64,000 nt of DNA from Acetobacter orientalis. Lineage in GTDB: Bacteria; Pseudomonadota; Alphaproteobacteria; Acetobacterales; Acetobacteraceae. Of this stretch, positions 36,124-45,490 are shown in pieces; position 1 is the first letter of the stretch; every line of letters begins with the position of its first letter. The translations under genes were made by a program, and so were the position numbers. Location of the stretch: assembly GCF_000963965.1 (NCBI RefSeq), contig NZ_BAMX01000024.1, forward strand, positions 1 to 64,000. The letters run 5' to 3'. Below the pieces are notes generated by a model. The model searched no databases and was not told the DNA's origin. It saw nothing but the letters and a program-made list of their open reading frames with translations.

Positions 36124-36586
36124 CACAGCGTAACGGCCAGCTTTTACCCTGTTGCCCAAGGGAGCTTTGTACGGGGCAAGGTGCTGGCTATGGGGAAGGG
36201 CAGACTGGCTTGGACTTTGCACAGTCTGTACGTGACAGTCTGTGTGGCTGTTGTCTGCCCCATAGGTAGCCCTTAGCGGTTTTGCCTCTCTCTTGTGCCT
36301 GCGTATTTAAAAGACATTTTTGAGAGTGGGCAGGCCACAGGTGTGCATATTGTTGCGGGCTGTTTGGAGCGTGCCTTAGTAGAGTGTCGCGTACCGTTTT
36401 GCATGTGCCTAAAAATGATTGTTTTTATGCCTTCAATACATGCCACTGGTAGGCGGTAAAGCCTGTGGGTGGGGGCAAAATGCTCCATAAAATGCGTTGT
36501 TTTTGCCCAACCTTTTTGTTTCTGCGGTGCAAGGTGCAAGGTGCAAGGTGCAAGGTGCAAGGTGCAAGCCCGCAAAAGGGTGTTAT
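36124..36586. other. intergenic region with heptamer repeat
   Basis: About 460 bases between convergent prfC and the DUF1501 gene. Contents: an inverted repeat GGGCAGAC (36198-36205) / GTCTGCCC (36253-36260) with two CAGTCTG copies inside, and the GGTGCAA tandem repeat. No gene is seen. Confidence 0.5.
36536..36577. repeat. GGTGCAA heptamer tandem repeat, six copies
   Basis: Six perfect, contiguous copies of GGTGCAA end nine bases before the stop codon of the DUF1501 gene (minus strand). The unit is not a multiple of three, so length changes would shift frame if translated, but here it is outside the gene. Confidence 0.93.
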
Positions 36587-37798
36587 TTACGCTCTGCGAA
36601 CAAGCCCTTCCATTGGTGTGGAGGGGGCACCGGGGAAGACCTGTGCTAACGCTGTGCGGGGTAGGCCCATATGCTCAACCAGTATGCCAGAGGCTATGGT
36701 GCGGGCATCTGTTGTGGGGGCTAGGTCTCGGTTTTCGAACAATTGGCTGGGTTTAAGGCCCGGCCATGTGCCACCAACGCGGCCACCGGTTACAGGGCCA
36801 CCGGCAACAAAGGTGACTGTGCCGGTGCCGTGGTCTGTGCCGCTGGTGCCGTTCATACGCACGGTGCGGCCAAATTCTGTCATAACCAGCACAACCGTTT
36901 TATCCCAAACGGGGCCAAGGCTATTTTTTAGAGCCATAATGCCACGGTCTAGCTGTGACAGGGGGCCGTTAAGGCGGCCAACTTGGCCTGCGTGTGTGTC
37001 CCACCCGCCAATTTCTAGTGCGGCTACGCGGGGGCCTTGTGGGTCTGCTAGCATGTGGCCTGCTGCTGTGGCCAACATGGTAAAATTATCTGTTTTGCGT
37101 TTTGCTTGGTCTGGTGTGTTGGGGGCTGCGTCTGGCGCCATAACGGCTTCAGAAAAAGAACGCGCCTTTAGGGCGTGGCGGTAGGCGGGGCCGGTTATGG
37201 GGTCTGCATCGTTTAGGGCGGCAATTTGGTTATAAAGTTCGGGGTCTGGGTGTTGGGCAGCGGCAGGGGCGTAACTGCCAACATGGGCGCTCCCGCGTAG
37301 CAGCAGCGGTACGGTTAGGCCCATTGCCAGCCCGTAGCCATCTGGCTTGGTGCCGTGCTGAGGCAGGCTTGCCACGGCACGGTTAAGCCAGCCGCTGGTC
37401 ATGCGTTGGTCTGCGCCACTTTCAAGATAATCTTGCGCCTCAAAATGCGAGCGGCTGCGGTAGTGGCCAGCGGTTGCGTGAATGGGCAAAAACTGGCCTG
37501 CGCCATAAAGGTCATGCATGCCACTTAGGGCAGGGTGCAGACCATAAAAGCCGCCAAGGTCTAGTAGGCCTTTTTCTTGCCCCGGCTCTGGCAGCAGCAA
37601 GGCTTTGCGGTGGGTGGTTAGGCTGGGGTCTCCGTAAGGGGGGACGGCGGCCATGCCATCAAGCGCGCCGCGCATGAGCACCACAACAAAGCGTGGTTCA
37701 TCTGGGCGGCTGGCAGGGGCGGCCAGTGCGAGAGAAGAACGCCCAAGTGTCCAGCTTGCAGCAAGACCGAGCAGGGCTGTACGGCGGCGGATCATCAT
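36587..37798 (-). CDS. DUF1501 family protein with Tat signal
   Basis: A 403-residue protein of the DUF1501 family, whose fold is related to sulfatases and alkaline phosphatases. The N-terminus MMIRRRTALLGLAASW has a twin-arginine-type signal. VVVLMRGALDGM, GGWDTHAGQ, VLVMTEFGRTVRMNG and DHGTGTVTFVAGG are family marks. It is paired with a DUF1800 gene, as in many proteobacteria and planctomycetes. The joint function is not established. The two genes are three bases apart and are co-transcribed. Confidence 0.9.
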   Translation of the reverse strand: MMIRRRTALLGLAASWTLGRSSLALAAPASRPDEPRFVVVLMRGALDGMAAVPPYGDPSLTTHRKALLLPEPGQEKGLLDLGGFYGLHPALSGMHDLYGAGQFLPIHATAGHYRSRSHFEAQDYLESGADQRMTSGWLNRAVASLPQHGTKPDGYGLAMGLTVPLLLRGSAHVGSYAPAAAQHPDPELYNQIAALNDADPITGPAYRHALKARSFSEAVMAPDAAPNTPDQAKRKTDNFTMLATAAGHMLADPQGPRVAALEIGGWDTHAGQVGRLNGPLSQLDRGIMALKNSLGPVWDKTVVLVMTEFGRTVRMNGTSGTDHGTGTVTFVAGGPVTGGRVGGTWPGLKPSQLFENRDLAPTTDARTIASGILVEHMGLPRTALAQVFPGAPSTPMEGLVRRA

Positions 37799-37801
37799 GG
37801 C

Positions 37802-39115
37802 TTAGCGCCTTTGGAATTCTGGAGAGGAGAACAGGAGAGTAAGCGCATCTTGCCGCGAGCCAGCGGTGCGCATGGCGGTATAAGTGGTTTTGCGCAGTGC
37901 CGGGCCAAGAGTGGCGTTGGCAATTTCAAGCGGGTCTGACGTATGGGCGTGGGCAGACAAACGCCACGACCAGTCTGTGCGGGCCAGCAGGTCTGCCGGA
38001 CTTGACCAGTCTGAGGCAAGGTCGCTCCAGCCATTGGGGAGCGGGGCTGTCCATAACGGTTGGCCAAGGCTTGAATACGCGCCCAACAATGTGCGTGCGG
38101 CAGAATGCGGGTCTGTTGGGTCTTGGTCGGGCTTATTGCCCAACGAAAGTGCCCGCATAACAGCCGTTGCGTAGTCCATAGGGGAGCGGAATTTGCCCGC
38201 TGTGGGTTGTTCTGCACTGGAGAGAGAGCCAAGAGCCAGCGAGGCCGCCCCGAGGTCGCCCTGTGTGTCGTGTAGCACGGTGGTAATGTAGTTTATGTCG
38301 TGCTCGCTGGGGGTGTCTGAAATAAAATGCGTGACCAGTTGTGTGGCAATATGGCGGTAAGTGGCGGGGTGAGTGCCTAAAAACTGTATGGCTTGAATGC
38401 CGCCATCTAACCCTTCGGGAAAGACTTGGCCCATGACGGTTTTTTCGCCGGGTTCGTGGGCATTGTCCCGAAAGGTAAAGCCAGGTTCATCGGCTTTCAT
38501 ATCCACACTCCAGCCAGTGAGAATGGCGGCAAAAGCGGTGACATCGGCCTGTGTATAGCCAGACTTAGGGGAAACTGTGTGGAGTTCAAGACATTCACGG
38601 GCCAGATTTTCGTTTAGCCCGCGGTGGCGCTTTTGCCCGGCAGGGCTGTTTGGCCCGATGGATGACGCGTTATCGAGATACATAAGCATGGCAGGGTGGC
38701 TCATGACCGCAGCCAGCATGTCTGTAAAACGGCCCGTAACATGGGGGCGAATAGCCTCGCGCATGTAAGCGCCCACAATGCCGCGCGTGCCGCCTTGGCG
38801 CATGCTTACGGTAAAATGGTTAAACCAAAACCATGCCAACCGCTCCCGAAAGGGTTGCTGGGTTGTGAGTAGCGCGTTGAGCTGGGCTGAGGCATCTGCC
38901 AAAAAAATGGGTTTGACCAAGGGGTCACCCTGCATTTTGTCCATGCGTTGTTGGCGTAGGGCAATAAGCCCGTCTGCGCAGGAGCTAACACCGGGAAAGC
39001 TCGCGGCATCTGGCCCTTGCAACTGGCTTGAAAGCCATTGGGACAAAGTGCCCTGTGGTTGCTCTTGGGGGCGTATGCCCCAGCCAAAGCGGTTTATGGT
39101 TTCAAGCTGGAGCAT
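37802..39115 (-). CDS. DUF1800 family protein
   Basis: A 437-residue DUF1800 protein. INRFGWGIRP near the start, the repeated LAWFWFNHFTVS segment, YLDNASSIG and NENLARECLELHT are family marks. Its partner DUF1501 lies downstream. No signal peptide is clear, so the DUF1800 protein may be cytoplasmic or may be exported with its partner. An operator-like palindrome and a -10 TATAAT candidate lie just upstream at 39188-39230. Confidence 0.9.
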   Translation of the reverse strand: MLQLETINRFGWGIRPQEQPQGTLSQWLSSQLQGPDAASFPGVSSCADGLIALRQQRMDKMQGDPLVKPIFLADASAQLNALLTTQQPFRERLAWFWFNHFTVSMRQGGTRGIVGAYMREAIRPHVTGRFTDMLAAVMSHPAMLMYLDNASSIGPNSPAGQKRHRGLNENLARECLELHTVSPKSGYTQADVTAFAAILTGWSVDMKADEPGFTFRDNAHEPGEKTVMGQVFPEGLDGGIQAIQFLGTHPATYRHIATQLVTHFISDTPSEHDINYITTVLHDTQGDLGAASLALGSLSSAEQPTAGKFRSPMDYATAVMRALSLGNKPDQDPTDPHSAARTLLGAYSSLGQPLWTAPLPNGWSDLASDWSSPADLLARTDWSWRLSAHAHTSDPLEIANATLGPALRKTTYTAMRTAGSRQDALTLLFSSPEFQRR

Positions 39116-39187
39116 TGGGTTTCGTTACGCCATAATGGGGGGCATTTGAGCCAAAATGGTGCGGCCCAAATGTGGCAGCAACCAGAC

Positions 39188-39230
39188 TTTAGTGTTTCAA
39201 AAATGTTTCGAAACACTAAACATAATTATA
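39188..39230 (-). promoter_or_regulatory. operator-like palindrome and -10 element of the DUF1800-DUF1501 operon
   Basis: TTTAGTGTTTC (39188-39198) and GAAACACTAAA (39210-39220) are perfect complements. Inside, TGTTTCGAAACA (39204-39215) is a second palindrome. On the minus strand TATAAT lies at 39230-39225, so transcription would begin inside the palindrome. That is where a repressor could act. The -35 is poor. Confidence 0.55.
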
Positions 39231-39264
39231 CAAACCGGTGTGCCAGAGGCAGAATAGCGTTGGG

Positions 39265-40503
39265 TTAGGGCCGTTTTTCGGTAAGGCATGCCAAAAGAGC
39301 AAGTGCTGGCATGCCTGCACCGAAACAGGCAGCAAGGTGCCAGCCCCCGTGCTCGTAAGCCCAGCCACCAACGCCTGAGCCAATAGCCCCACCTAAAAAG
39401 AAAATGGCCATATAGAGCGCATTAATGCGGCCCCGGTGTTCTGGTGCCAGCACAAAGAGCACGCGTTGGCCTAACACTAGATTAGCGGTGTTACCAAAGT
39501 CTATCATAATGCCCGCTACAGCCAGTACGATAACAAAGAGCATGGGGGCACTTACCAGCCATGTCATGAAAAAGGCGGCTATGCTTAGGGTCATGGCGGC
39601 GAGTGTGGCGGGCCAGATCCAGCCTTTATCTGCTACGCGGCCAGCTATGGGGGCAGCAATAGCGCCTGTTACGCCAACCAGTGCAAAAAGGGCAATTTCA
39701 CCCTGAGACAGCGCGTAAGGGGCGTGGGTAAGCAGTAGCGGGGTGACTGTCCAGAACAGGCTGAACGCGCCAAACATACAGGCATGGTAAAAAGCACGGC
39801 GTTGGAGCACGGGGGTTGTTGCAAGCAGGTGTACCATAGAGCCCAACAACGCGCCGTAGCTTTGCCGGGTAGTGGGCATGCGGCGGGGCAACATTTTGCC
39901 CAGTACAACCGATAAAACCAGCATAAGGGCCGCAGAGAGCAGAAAAATAACCCGCCAAGAGGCGACTTGGGCCACAAGGCTTGCCACAGGGCGTGCCAGC
40001 ATAATGCCCAGCATAAGGCCGCTCATAACATTACCGACAATTTGCCCCCGTATGGCAACCGGAGCGAGGTGGGCTGCAAACGGGACAAGCATTTGCACGG
40101 CAACAGATAAAACGCCCACAAGGCTAATAGCGAACAAAAAGAGAGCGGGGGAGCCCGCAAAAGGCAGCGCAAAAATGGCCAGAGCGACTAGACGGGTCAT
40201 CCAGACAATAAGGCTGCGGTTTTCGAGCAGGTCTGCCAAGGGCACAAGTAAAAGCAGCCCGGCGCAGTAACCAATCTGGGTTACTGTTACAATAAGCCCA
40301 GACTGGCCCGGCTGCATATGGAGCGAGGCGCTGATAAGCCCAGAGAGGGGTTGGGCGTAGTAAAGATTGGCCACAATAAGCCCACAAGCGGTTGCAATAA
40401 GCAGCACAAGTGGGCGGGTAATCATGGGGTGTGCTTCGTGCTCGGGTGTTTGTGCGGGAGTGGTGGGGGCGTGCGGGGGCATAAGAGTATGTGTGTCCTG
40501 CAT
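39265..40503 (-). CDS. MFS transporter
   Basis: A drug/metabolite-type major facilitator with twelve predicted membrane segments. ATACGLIVANLYYAQPL at the first helix, GYCAGLLLLVPLADLLENR (motif A region) and the matching second-half loop GRVADKG support the family and suggest an efflux role. I use ATG at 40503. Codons 40569 (TTG), 40482 and 40425 are other possible starts, and none has a good ribosome binding site. It is divergent from the YdcF gene. The substrate is unknown. Confidence 0.85.
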   Translation of the reverse strand: MQDTHTLMPPHAPTTPAQTPEHEAHPMITRPLVLLIATACGLIVANLYYAQPLSGLISASLHMQPGQSGLIVTVTQIGYCAGLLLLVPLADLLENRSLIVWMTRLVALAIFALPFAGSPALFLFAISLVGVLSVAVQMLVPFAAHLAPVAIRGQIVGNVMSGLMLGIMLARPVASLVAQVASWRVIFLLSAALMLVLSVVLGKMLPRRMPTTRQSYGALLGSMVHLLATTPVLQRRAFYHACMFGAFSLFWTVTPLLLTHAPYALSQGEIALFALVGVTGAIAAPIAGRVADKGWIWPATLAAMTLSIAAFFMTWLVSAPMLFVIVLAVAGIMIDFGNTANLVLGQRVLFVLAPEHRGRINALYMAIFFLGGAIGSGVGGWAYEHGGWHLAACFGAGMPALALLACLTEKRP

Positions 40504-40625
40504 GGAAGCACTGGCGGGGAGTGCTGGTTTTTTACGCAGTTTCTGGCCAAAGCCGGTAAGGCCAAGCAAAGTATGTGCGCACTATATGTTGGGATGAAGA
40601 GTGGCGGGGGAGGCACCAGAACGCA

Positions 40626-41427
40626 ATGCTGAGTTTTGACGATATTGTACAAACAGCAGAAAATACACACAGTATAAATGCGATTTTAGCGTTTTTGGCC
40701 GCAGATGATAGCGCCATTATAGACCCTGCACGTATAGACCTTGTGGTGCATGCAGGTAACGCCATTTTAGCCACGGCCCAGCAGGCCTGTGCGTTGGCTA
40801 AACAAGTAGGGTGCCCGTTGCTCCTATCTGGCGGGGGGGGGCCATTCTACCACTTTGTTGCATGAGGCTGTACGGGCGGCTGGGTATAGTGCCGTAGTGC
40901 AAACGCAAAGCCGGACAGAAGCTGAGAGTGTGGGAGATATTGCTGTTGCCTGCTGGGGCATGCCCCCAGAACAGCTTATACTGGAAACGCACTCAACCAA
41001 CTACGGAGAAAACGCAGCCTTTACCCGCAATAAACTGGCAGAACTGGGTATGGCCCCCTCAAACATTGTGGTGGTGCAAGACCCGCTTATGCAGTTGCGC
41101 ACAGTGGTGACGTTTCAAAAAGCATGGTGCGAGAGTAAGCAGCCACCACGCTTTTACAGTTGGCCCACTTTTGTGCCTGCGTTGGTAGAACGCCACGGTA
41201 CAATAACGTATGCCCCCACCTTACCGGCAGGGCTATGGGCACCAGAGCGGCTTGTTTCTTTACTGTTAGGAGAGATGGCCCGCCTACGCGATACGGAAGC
41301 AGGCTATGGCCCGCGCGGCAAAGGCTTTATTCCGCATGTTGAAATACCACCTCGTATTGAGGTGTGCTACCAGAGCGTGCTGGCGCAAATAGGCGGCTTA
41401 GAAGGGCTGCGTACCCGGTTATTATAA
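40626..41427 (+). pseudogene. YdcF-like (DUF218) gene broken by a frameshift in a G9 tract
   Basis: The frame from ATG 40626 runs as an N-terminal YdcF-like domain to a run of nine G at 40833-40841, then ends at a TGA a few codons on. The rest of the protein (NYGENAAFTRNKL, VVQDPLMQLRTVVTF and so on) continues in another frame from 40842 to 41427. With eight G the two join as SGGGGHSTTLLHEA, which is the conserved YdcF motif. So the intact protein would be about 266 residues. The cause may be a real slippage mutation, a phase-variable switch, or a base-call error in a homopolymer. YdcF proteins bind nucleotide-like ligands, and their role is unsettled. Confidence 0.82.
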
Positions 41428-41480
41428 AAAAACTGGGGTACTTAAAATAAAGCAAAATGCAGGTGTGGCATGTGCGCCGT

Positions 41481-41515
41481 AAAAAACGGGAGGGCAAAAG
41501 CCGCTCCCGTTTTTT
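41481..41515. terminator. bidirectional terminator
   Basis: AAAAAACGGGAG (41481-41492) and CTCCCGTTTTTT (41504-41515) pair perfectly. It sits between the convergent YdcF-like and isocitrate dehydrogenase genes, 11 bases from the stop of the latter. Confidence 0.93.
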
Positions 41516-41525
41516 AGCAAAAGGT

Positions 41526-42557
41526 TTAGACGAGCTGCTGTTTGAGGGCTGCTGTCAGGTCTTTTGTTGTGGCGTTGCCGCCTAGGTCTTTGGTGCGCAG
41601 GCCACCGTCTGTAATGACCTTTTTAATAGCAAGGTCAATACGGTCTGCAAGGTCTTGGCGGCCAACGTGCTGGAGCATCATGACTGCGGCAAGCAGCAGA
41701 GCCAGCGGGTTGGCAATGCCTTTGCCAGCAATGTCTGGTGCGGAGCCGTGTACGGCTTCAAACACGGCAGCTTTTTCACCAATGTTAGCACCCGGTGCCA
41801 TGCCCAGACCGCCAACAAGGCCCGCTGTCAGGTCGGACAGAATGTCGCCAAACAGGTTGGTGGTGACCACAACATCAAACTGCCATGGGTTGATGACAAG
41901 CTGCATGGCGCAGGCGTCTACAATCCGTTCGTTAAAGGCAACGCGGCCTTCATATTCAGCAGCAACTTTACGGCCTTCTTCAAGGAACAGGCCGGTCAGT
42001 AGTTTAAGAATGTTGGCTTTATGAACAATTGTAACCGTTTTACGGTTGTTCTTGAGCGCATATTCGAACGCAAATTTTACAATGCGACGGCATTCTGTAC
42101 GAGAGTTGTAGCCAGAGCTAAGAGCAATGCCCTTGGGGTCTTCACCCACCGGAATGTAATGCTCCATTGCGGCATAATAACCTTCAAGGTTCTCGCGGAA
42201 GAGAACAAGGTCAATTTTGTCGAAACGGCCACCGGGCACAATGGTTTTGGTGGGGCGCAGGTTGGCAAAAAGCCCAAATTCCTGACGCAGCGTTACGTTG
42301 ATGGATTTGAAGCCACCCCCCACTGGCGTGGTGAGCGGGCCTTTAAGAGCAAGGCCAGTGCGGCGAATGCTTTCAATGGTCTGTTTTGGCAGCGGGTCGT
42401 TGACCGCATCCACCCCGGCCATACCGGCCAGTTGCTTGTCCCAAGCGAACGGTGCGCCGACCGCGTTCAGGATTTCGATTACCGATTCAACAATTTCGGG
42501 GCCGATACCGTCACCGGGGATAAGAGTAGCGGGGATGGTCTTGCTGTCTGTCGTCAT
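41526..42557 (-). CDS. icd: NAD-dependent isocitrate dehydrogenase
   Basis: Oxidises isocitrate to 2-oxoglutarate in the TCA cycle. The 343-residue protein has [12 protein letters not shown] at the start, the substrate motif [18 protein letters not shown] (about residue 90), [11 protein letters not shown], and [15 protein letters not shown]. The short length and the DI pair in the last motif favour the NAD-type enzymes related to isopropylmalate dehydrogenase. NADP-type IDHs differ there. ATG at 42557 follows GGGAG. The longer frame to 42752 overlaps the pepP gene out of frame. It is the last gene of a minus-strand run from pcrA. Confidence 0.88.
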   Translation of the reverse strand: MTTDSKTIPATLIPGDGIGPEIVESVIEILNAVGAPFAWDKQLAGMAGVDAVNDPLPKQTIESIRRTGLALKGPLTTPVGGGFKSINVTLRQEFGLFANLRPTKTIVPGGRFDKIDLVLFRENLEGYYAAMEHYIPVGEDPKGIALSSGYNSRTECRRIVKFAFEYALKNNRKTVTIVHKANILKLLTGLFLEEGRKVAAEYEGRVAFNERIVDACAMQLVINPWQFDVVVTTNLFGDILSDLTAGLVGGLGMAPGANIGEKAAVFEAVHGSAPDIAGKGIANPLALLLAAVMMLQHVGRQDLADRIDLAIKKVITDGGLRTKDLGGNATTKDLTAALKQQLV

Positions 42558-42651
42558 TCTGGAAGCTCCCTTCACTTCGCAGCTTTTCTGCGCCGGTTCG
42601 GCTGATGACGCGATTCCCAATTGCGTGACCAGCCAAGACTGTTCTGTGCCT

Positions 42652-44436
42652 TCACGCGCTCTTGAGCGGCGCACACGTGGTTTCCAGCCATTTTTTGGCC
42701 GTTGGGGGTAGGTGTGGGCCAATGAGGTGCAGCACCCGCGCATGGTAGGCATCTAGAATACTCGTATCTTCCGTGCCGAGACTCTTTGCGTCAATCAGGC
42801 GGCGGTCGAATGGGGCAAGGGTAAGTGTTTCAAACTGGTAGCTGGGGCGCGTGCCCTCAGTTGCTGGCAAAGGCTGTACCAGCACCAGTGTTTCTAGCCG
42901 GATACCATAGGCGCCGGGTTGGTAATAACCCGGCTCGTTAGAGAGAATCATACCTGTATCGAGGGCAATGGCGTTGGGTATTTTGGAAATACGCGCAGGG
43001 CCTTCATGCACAGATAAAAAGCTGCCTACACCGTGGCCAGTGCCGTGGTCGTAATCTAACCCGGCTTGCCATAGGTCAAACCGCGCAAGGCTATCGAGCG
43101 CTGAGCCAGTGGTGCCTTTGGGAAAACGCGCCCGGCCTAAGCGCAAGTTCCCTTTGAGCACACGGGTAAAGTTTTCTTTTAAGGCGGGGGCTGGGGTGTC
43201 TGGCCCTGTCCAGATAGTACGGGTGACATCGGTTGTGCCCTGTGGGTATTGGCCGCCGCTATCTATAAGATAGACCTCGTTTTGCTGTAAGGTACGGTCT
43301 GTCTGGGGGGTGACACGGTAGTGAATAACCGCCCCGTTGGGCCCAGAACCTGAAATGGCGGGAAACGACTCACCGCAATATTCGGCGCCTTCGGCCCGGA
43401 AGCTCTCAAGTTTTTCGGCCGCTTTTAGCTCGGTGGTGCCTTGGCCCTCTGTATCGAGCCAATGCAGGAAACGGCACAGGGCTACGCCATCTTTTAAGTG
43501 GGCGGTGCGGGTGCCGTCTTGCTCGGTTGGGTTTTTTAACGCCTTGGGCAGCAGGCAGGGGTCTGGGCTTTCCTGCACGGTAGCGTTGTGGTGGCTAAGG
43601 GTTTGGGCAAACCACACGGCATTAGTAGCGGGGTCAACCCCAACGGTTTTACCGCTTAGGCTAGCCAGTACGCGCTCAAGCTGTGTGGGTTCATGCACGC
43701 GAATATCTGGGCCGAGCCATGCCCGTACAGGCTCTGGTAGCTTGCTGGCGTGCAAGAATAAATCCAGCGTGGCATCGGCATGCAGCAGGGCAAAAGCCAG
43801 CACAACGGGCGTGCAGGGAATGTCTGAACCACGAATATTGAGCAACCACGCAATAGATGCGGAATCGCTCAAGACAGCAGCATTCTGGCCAAGGTGTTGG
43901 AGTGTGTGTGCTAGGCGGGCACGTTTGCTTTGCGCACTTTCACCCGCATAGCTAAGGGGGTGAATAACCGCTGGCCCTGCGGGAAAAGCAGGGCGGTCGT
44001 GCCAGAGGTGGTCGATGAGGTTTGTGGGGGTGGGCACAAGGCTATAATTTTGGGCAGCGGCTTGAAAAGGCCGGAGCTCAGCTTGGCTCATAATGCGTGG
44101 GTCGTACCCAATGCGTGCGCCTGTTTTGGTATGTGCTTGTAGCCATGCTGGGGGTGGGTTTTGGTAAATATGCTCACACGCCCAGCAGGTTTGGTCTACT
44201 TGCTGTTCTAGCTGGGTTGTATAGCGGCCATCTGAAAAAACGGCGGCGTGGTCTGCTAACACAAGGGCAAGCCCCGCACTGCCGGTAAAATTGGTAAGCC
44301 ATGCCAGCCGCTCTGCACAGGCGGGGGTATATTCGCCCAAAAACTCATCACCATGCGGGACAATAAGCCCGTCTAGCCCTTCGTGTTTTAAAAGGGTGCG
44401 GAGGGCCTCTAGGCGGCTGGCGGAGGGAGAGAGCAT
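42652..44436 (-). CDS. pepP: Xaa-Pro aminopeptidase (M24B)
   Basis: A 594-residue cytoplasmic metallo-aminopeptidase that removes an N-terminal residue before proline. Two creatinase-like N-terminal domains occupy residues about 5-310. The pita-bread catalytic domain follows with the metal ligands in LIDSGGQY, TTDVTRTIW, HGTGHGVG, LSNEPGYY and IRLETL. The length, close to 600, matches the three-domain form found in alphaproteobacteria and eukaryotes. It lies upstream of icd and downstream of prmA. Confidence 0.92.
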   Translation of the reverse strand: MLSPSASRLEALRTLLKHEGLDGLIVPHGDEFLGEYTPACAERLAWLTNFTGSAGLALVLADHAAVFSDGRYTTQLEQQVDQTCWACEHIYQNPPPAWLQAHTKTGARIGYDPRIMSQAELRPFQAAAQNYSLVPTPTNLIDHLWHDRPAFPAGPAVIHPLSYAGESAQSKRARLAHTLQHLGQNAAVLSDSASIAWLLNIRGSDIPCTPVVLAFALLHADATLDLFLHASKLPEPVRAWLGPDIRVHEPTQLERVLASLSGKTVGVDPATNAVWFAQTLSHHNATVQESPDPCLLPKALKNPTEQDGTRTAHLKDGVALCRFLHWLDTEGQGTTELKAAEKLESFRAEGAEYCGESFPAISGSGPNGAVIHYRVTPQTDRTLQQNEVYLIDSGGQYPQGTTDVTRTIWTGPDTPAPALKENFTRVLKGNLRLGRARFPKGTTGSALDSLARFDLWQAGLDYDHGTGHGVGSFLSVHEGPARISKIPNAIALDTGMILSNEPGYYQPGAYGIRLETLVLVQPLPATEGTRPSYQFETLTLAPFDRRLIDAKSLGTEDTSILDAYHARVLHLIGPHLPPTAKKWLETTCAPLKSA

Positions 44437-44502
44437 AGCAAAAACCCTTACTGGTCTGGCGTAGGCAAAATGGCTGGCGGGCTATTTTTTTAGCTTTTAG
44501 GC

Positions 44503-44556
44503 AAACAGCCCCCTGATAAGCGGTGTGCGCGGTACTGGCAGAGCGGGGGGCTGTTT
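44503..44556. repeat. 11-bp inverted repeat between prmA and pepP
   Basis: AAACAGCCCCC (44503-44513) and GGGGGCTGTTT (44546-44556) pair perfectly around a 32-base loop. It starts 14 bases past the prmA stop, in the leader of pepP. It could limit readthrough or protect an RNA end. No uridine run follows. Confidence 0.65.
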
Positions 44557-44569
44557 GGGGTTAGGGTGG

Positions 44570-45484
44570 TTAATGGGTTTTGGCTGTATAGGGCTGGCGT
44601 AAGACAAGGGTTGCCCAGTCGCCTTCAAGGAAGGTTTTTTCAAGCACCAAACCCTGCCTGCTATGGGCTGCCAGCACCATACGAATTTGGGTGCGGAGCA
44701 GACCTGCCAAAATAACTGTACCGCCGGGGGCAAGGTTTTGTGCAAGGTCTTTGGCCATAAGGCAGAGGGGGCGTGCCAGAATATTGGCAAACACAAGGTC
44801 GTAGGGGGCTTTGCGCCTAATTTCTGGGGTGCGCCAGCCGTTACCCAAGCGGCAGGTAAGAGCACGGCTTAAGCCGTTGCGGGCCGCATTTTCTGCCGAT
44901 ACGCGCACAGACCAAGGCTCGATATCAACCGCCAACACTTTTTTATGCAAAAGGGCGGCGGCGGCCATAGCCAGAATACCAGAGCCACAGCCAAGGTCTA
45001 GAATACGGCGGGGGTTACGGTGGGCAATGCTTTCAAGCGCGCGCAGGCAACCACGGGTAGAGCCGTGCTCGCCCGAGCCAAAAGCCACCCCGGCATCAAG
45101 GGTAAGCACAATGCGGGTGGCGTTTTTGGTGTCTGGCAAATGGGTGCCACGCACAACAAAACGCTGGCCCACCTCTTGCTCAGGGAAAGCCTCGTACGTC
45201 CGGGCCAGCCAGCCTTCTGCCTCGGTTGCTTCACGCGTGAGGTCTGCACTAACACCGCTGGTAAGCTGGGCGAGGGTAAGGGCCGTTTCCAGTTCGTCAT
45301 CGCGGTGGCCAACATCTTTTACGCCTTCAACGCGCCAAAGGGTGCCTTCTGGGTTGGCCTCAAAAATACCAACGGTGGTGCAAACGGCACCAATGGCGCT
45401 TTCATAAGCCTCAACCGCGGCTTCAGGCACGGTTACAGTGACCGTTTCTAGGGCGGTGGCGTGTCTGCGGGGTGGAACGGCCAT
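44570..45484 (-). CDS. prmA: ribosomal protein L11 methyltransferase
   Basis: PrmA trimethylates uL11 using S-adenosylmethionine. The 304-residue protein has an N-terminal substrate-recognition part, a linker, then the Rossmann domain with GVAFGSGEHGSTRGCL, DLGCGSGILA and the catalytic-loop motif FANILARPL. Its start is six bases from the pcrA stop, so they are co-transcribed. Confidence 0.94.
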   Translation of the reverse strand: MAVPPRRHATALETVTVTVPEAAVEAYESAIGAVCTTVGIFEANPEGTLWRVEGVKDVGHRDDELETALTLAQLTSGVSADLTREATEAEGWLARTYEAFPEQEVGQRFVVRGTHLPDTKNATRIVLTLDAGVAFGSGEHGSTRGCLRALESIAHRNPRRILDLGCGSGILAMAAAALLHKKVLAVDIEPWSVRVSAENAARNGLSRALTCRLGNGWRTPEIRRKAPYDLVFANILARPLCLMAKDLAQNLAPGGTVILAGLLRTQIRMVLAAHSRQGLVLEKTFLEGDWATLVLRQPYTAKTH

Positions 45485-45490
45485 TAAATT

